Notes under the pieces: generated by a model
Told to the model about the DNA's origin: nothing
What the model saw: only the letters and a program-made list of their open reading frames with translations
Database searches by the model: none
NCBI GenBank assembly: GCA_017853285.1
Contig: JAFMJU010000126.1
Coordinates: forward strand, 1-9,400
Reading direction: 5' to 3'
Length of the DNA: 9,400 nucleotides
Source: Gemmataceae bacterium
Lineage (GTDB): Bacteria > Planctomycetota > Planctomycetia > Gemmatales > Gemmataceae
In this document: one piece after another, positions 8,401 through 9,400 of the stretch
Numbering within the stretch: the first letter of the stretch is position 1
How the letters are laid out: the number at the start of each line of letters is the position of its first letter
Program-made: the position numbers and the translations under genes

Positions 8401-8691
8401 GCGGTGCTGGAAGCCTGCCGGCTGCGGCTCAGGCCCATCCTGATGACCTCGTTCGCGTTCATCCTGGGCGTGGTGCCGCTGGTGGTGGCCGAGGGTGCCG
8501 GCGCCGAGATGCGCCGCACGCTGGGCCTGGCCGTGTTCTCCGGCATGCTGGGCGTGACGGTCTTCGGCATCTTCCTCACGCCGGTCTTCTTCTATGTGAT
8601 CCAGTGGTTCACCGACCGCGGCGACGCCCCCAAGGCCGCGCCGGCCCCGGCCGCACCGCACCAGCCCCACCCCGCCGGCGGGCACCACTGA
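5455..8691 (+). CDS. RND multidrug efflux permease, HAE1 family (second of tandem pair)
   Basis: A 1078-residue paralogue of the preceding pump with the same fold and expected role. It opens with ISHFFIDRPIF; AGGAG lies 11 nt before the ATG, and the start overlaps the upstream stop by four bases. Proton-relay residues are all present: Asp424/Asp425 in GIVVDDAIVVVENVER, Lys961 in ASKNAIL, Arg991 and Thr998 in RLRPILMTS. The switch-loop region (about 633-646) reads SGQSLLLGANAPNF against SGFTILLSMYGSNY in the first pump, suggesting different substrate handling. The PC2 turn PGTSSGQA is canonical. The tail is short, Pro/Ala-rich and ends in several histidines. The reading frame is open for 410 codons upstream inside the first pump, but that stretch is a frame shadow. 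A tandem pair behind one adaptor recalls MdtABC and MuxABC; whether the two proteins mix in one trimer is not known. Confidence 0.95.
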   Translation: MISHFFIDRPIFAAVLSILVTIAGSVAVIGLPVAQYPDITPPTVLVTASYPGANAQTVLDTVAAPIEQQVSGVENALYMTSQCTNDGNYTLMVTFKEGMDANMAQVLVQNRVSLGLPVVPDLVQRQGVPVKKISPSTMMIVNLVSEKGSDGKAVYDDLYLSNYATIQIRDELLRLPGVGNVTFMGERDYSMRAWLNPEKMASLGLTTDDVVQALSQQNLQVAAGSIGQQPVPQGQQFQLIINTLGRLTDPLQFGDVVVKVGGYAGTAKDGGTSAGVIRLSDIARLELGAQQYDQSCALDGEPSVALSVFQLPGSNALATAKGVYDKMDQLKKRFPKGLDYKIVYDTTPFIKESIIEVFKTLRDAIVLVAIVVLVFLQNWRATLIPLIAVPVAIIGTFAAMAAMGFSLNNLSLFGLVLAIGIVVDDAIVVVENVERWLAEGFTPRDAARKAMDEVTGPVIAVALVLCAVFVPCAFISGITGQFFRQFAITIAVSTVISAFNSLTLSPALAAILLKPHGAKRDPLTWLMDVTLGWFFKLFNGAFDIATWMYTRVVAGLLRVSLLVLLAYGGLLYATYWGFTHTPTGFIPQQDKGYLLLNVQLPDGASVQRTQAVVRRIESIARETEGVGHTVAISGQSLLLGANAPNFGSLNVILKPFEERAGLSGDDIGEKLRERLAREVREATVGVFGPPAIDGLGNAGGFKLMLEDRGPLGLPTMQQASDAIVSKGNKTEGLTGLFTSTRTNTPWLYLDIDRDKCMTMGVQLGDVFNSLQSFLGSYYVNNFNQFGRTWQLNVMADQQFRDRVEDILLIKVKNKGGQMVPLGTMAKVKDSSGPALLMRYNMYSASAIYGNSLPGTSSGQAVERMQQLADKELPAAMAYEWTELTYLQLQAGNTAMIVFALAVVFVFLVLAAQYESWSLPLAVILVVPMCLLCSVTGVMLARMDINIFTQIGFVVLVGLASKNAILIVEFAKQQREEGKSRREAVLEACRLRLRPILMTSFAFILGVVPLVVAEGAGAEMRRTLGLAVFSGMLGVTVFGIFLTPVFFYVIQWFTDRGDAPKAAPAPAAPHQPHPAGGHH
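6685..6775 (+). repeat. 91-bp direct repeat, copy 2 (TM4 region of second pump)
   Basis: Identical copy of 3341-3431, offset by 3344 bp and in the same reading frame. It carries the second copy of the shared ACGT site at 6759-6762. Confidence 0.9.
8270..8371 (+). repeat. 102-bp direct repeat, copy 2 (TM10 region of second pump)
   Basis: Identical copy of 4944-5045, offset by 3326 bp and in the same reading frame. Confidence 0.9.
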
Positions 8692-8702
8692 GCCGGGCGG
8701 TT

Positions 8703-8731
8703 TTGCGCCGGGGTGACCAGCCCCGTAAAAT
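8703..8731 (+). promoter_or_regulatory. Sigma70-like promoter candidate for the Uma2 gene
   Basis: TTGCGC (8703-8708) and TAAAAT (8726-8731) are separated by exactly 17 nt. The -10 box matches 5 of 6 consensus bases, the -35 box only 3 of 6. Transcription would begin near 8738, leaving a leader of about 20 nt before the ATG at 8757. No terminator is evident after the second pump, so read-through from the operon is also possible. Confidence 0.35.
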
Positions 8732-8756
8732 GCAACCAGTCACACGGGAAACCGCC

Positions 8757-9320
8757 ATGTCCGCCACCATCACCACCCGCAAGTTCACCGTGGAGGAGTT
8801 CATCCGCCTGGATCAGATGCGCTTCTTCCAGCCCGATGAGAAACTCGAACTGCTCGACGGCGAGATCCACCCCATGAGCCCGATCGGTCCCCGCCACGGC
8901 GGACTCGTCAATCACCTCAATCGTTGGCTGCATGGCCACCTGGCCGAAGAGTGGTTGGTGCTGTGCCAAAACCCGGTGGCCCTGACCCGACGCGATCTGC
9001 CCCAGCCCGATTTCGCCATCGTCCCCTTCCGGGGCGATCATTATTCCGGCGCGCACCCCGTGGCCTCCCAGATCCGACTGATCATCGAGGTGGCCGACAC
9101 CTCGACCGACATCGACCTTGGCCGCAAGCTGGAGCTCTACGCCCAGGCCGGCATCCCCGAGTACTGGGTCTTCAACCTGGCGGCAGAAATCCTCGAAGTG
9201 TTCACACAGCCACAGGGTGGCTCGTACCAGGCGCACCAGCGCCTCTCCGCCCCCGACACCGCCCGCTCGGAAGCCTTGGGCATCGCGTTGCCTCTGGCGG
9301 ATTTTTTGAAGCAGGGTTGA
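8757..9320 (+). CDS. Uma2 family (DUF820) endonuclease-fold protein
   Basis: A complete 187-residue protein of the Uma2/DUF820 family, which has a PD-(D/E)xK nuclease-like fold and no settled cellular role. The signature is intact: an N-terminal TVEEF start, Glu31 in KLELLDGEI, Asp85 in PQPDFAIV, Glu111 in IIEVAD, and Lys124 in GRKLELYAQAGIPEYWVFN, so the putative metal-binding site looks functional. The length is normal for the family. ATG 8757 was chosen over the in-frame ATG at 8730 because GGGAAA lies about 6 nt upstream and 8730 overlaps the candidate -10 box. Such genes are often numerous and scattered in planctomycetes, cyanobacteria and Deinococcus relatives and can be mobile. Nothing ties this copy to efflux. 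Family assignment is firm; function is unknown. Confidence 0.92.
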   Translation: MSATITTRKFTVEEFIRLDQMRFFQPDEKLELLDGEIHPMSPIGPRHGGLVNHLNRWLHGHLAEEWLVLCQNPVALTRRDLPQPDFAIVPFRGDHYSGAHPVASQIRLIIEVADTSTDIDLGRKLELYAQAGIPEYWVFNLAAEILEVFTQPQGGSYQAHQRLSAPDTARSEALGIALPLADFLKQG

Positions 9321-9355
9321 GCCAATCTGTTTGCAAAGTTTTCTGGTCTTCCGAG

Positions 9356-9375
9356 CCGGCATCGGCAGATGCCGG
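9356..9375. terminator. Stem-loop after the Uma2 gene, possible terminator
   Basis: CCGGCATC and GATGCCGG form a perfect 8-bp stem around the loop GGCA, 35 nt after the Uma2 stop codon. No T-run follows, so it is not a classical intrinsic terminator; it could instead be a leader structure of the next gene. Confidence 0.3.
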
Positions 9376-9386
9376 GCGCGTTGAAC

Positions 9387-9400
9387 GGACGGAGACCGCT
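9387..9400 (+). other. Possible ribosome-binding site of a gene starting beyond the window
   Basis: The window ends with GGACGGAG followed by six bases. A start codon directly after position 9400 would be at a typical distance. The start itself cannot be seen. Confidence 0.2.

Noticed and set aside
4786..8688. Very long minus-strand open frame (1300 codons) opposite both pumps
   Set aside because: Same shadow effect. Its length follows from the rarity of stop codons in the antisense of GC-rich DNA, not from coding.
8710..8724. Small inverted repeat GGGG-N7-CCCC between the pump and Uma2 as a terminator
   Set aside because: Only a 4-bp stem with no T-run, and it lies in the spacer of the promoter candidate.
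5700..8756. Open frame continuous with the Uma2 gene running through the second pump
   Set aside because: The upstream part is Gly/Arg/His-rich shadow sequence; Uma2 homology begins only at about 8757.
8592..9362. Minus-strand open frame (256 codons) opposite Uma2
   Set aside because: No recognisable domain; the plus-strand Uma2 protein has a full signature and proper start signals.
1..9400. CRISPR arrays, tRNA or rRNA genes, insertion-sequence ends
   Set aside because: No regularly spaced repeats, cloverleaf-like sequences, transposase motifs or terminal inverted repeats were seen on either strand.

Overview
This window comes from a bacterium with high-G+C DNA (about two thirds G+C by eye) and a Gram-negative envelope, because it encodes a three-gene RND efflux system with a lipoprotein adaptor. 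A Uma2-type nuclease-fold gene, a small SGNH lipoprotein and the style of the adaptor and pumps would fit a planctomycete such as the Gemmata group. That assignment is an inference from gene style, not something the sequence proves.

Layout: positions 1-668 (minus strand) hold most of an SGNH/GDSL-hydrolase lipoprotein gene whose 3' end lies outside the window. A 119-bp, relatively AT-rich divergent intergenic region (669-787) follows and contains a near-perfect 18-bp palindrome just upstream of the efflux operon. Positions 788-8691 (plus strand) hold a periplasmic adaptor lipoprotein and two full-length HAE1-type RND pumps in tandem. The first pump starts 54 bp after the adaptor; the second starts inside the stop codon of the first (ATGA overlap). 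A promoter-like sequence then precedes a Uma2-family gene (8757-9320). The last 80 bases contain a hairpin and what may be the ribosome-binding site of a gene beginning just past the edge.

How the genes work together: the adaptor should bridge an inner-membrane pump (a homotrimer of either RND protein, or a mixed trimer as known for MdtBC) to a TolC-like outer-membrane channel. No channel gene is present here, so it must be supplied from elsewhere. Both pumps keep every proton-relay residue, so neither looks like an inactive partner, but they differ in the periplasmic switch-loop region, in a PC2 loop and in their C-terminal tails.

The least expected signals are at base level. The tetranucleotide ACGT is almost absent: I found 3 copies in 9400 bases. 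Asp, Asn and Tyr codons before valine switch from the usual NAC to NAT in a way that avoids it. The two pump genes also share DNA-identical tracts of 91 and 102 bp, which suggest gene conversion. I see no clearly new multi-gene system; the window is mainly an efflux locus with unusual compositional and evolutionary features.
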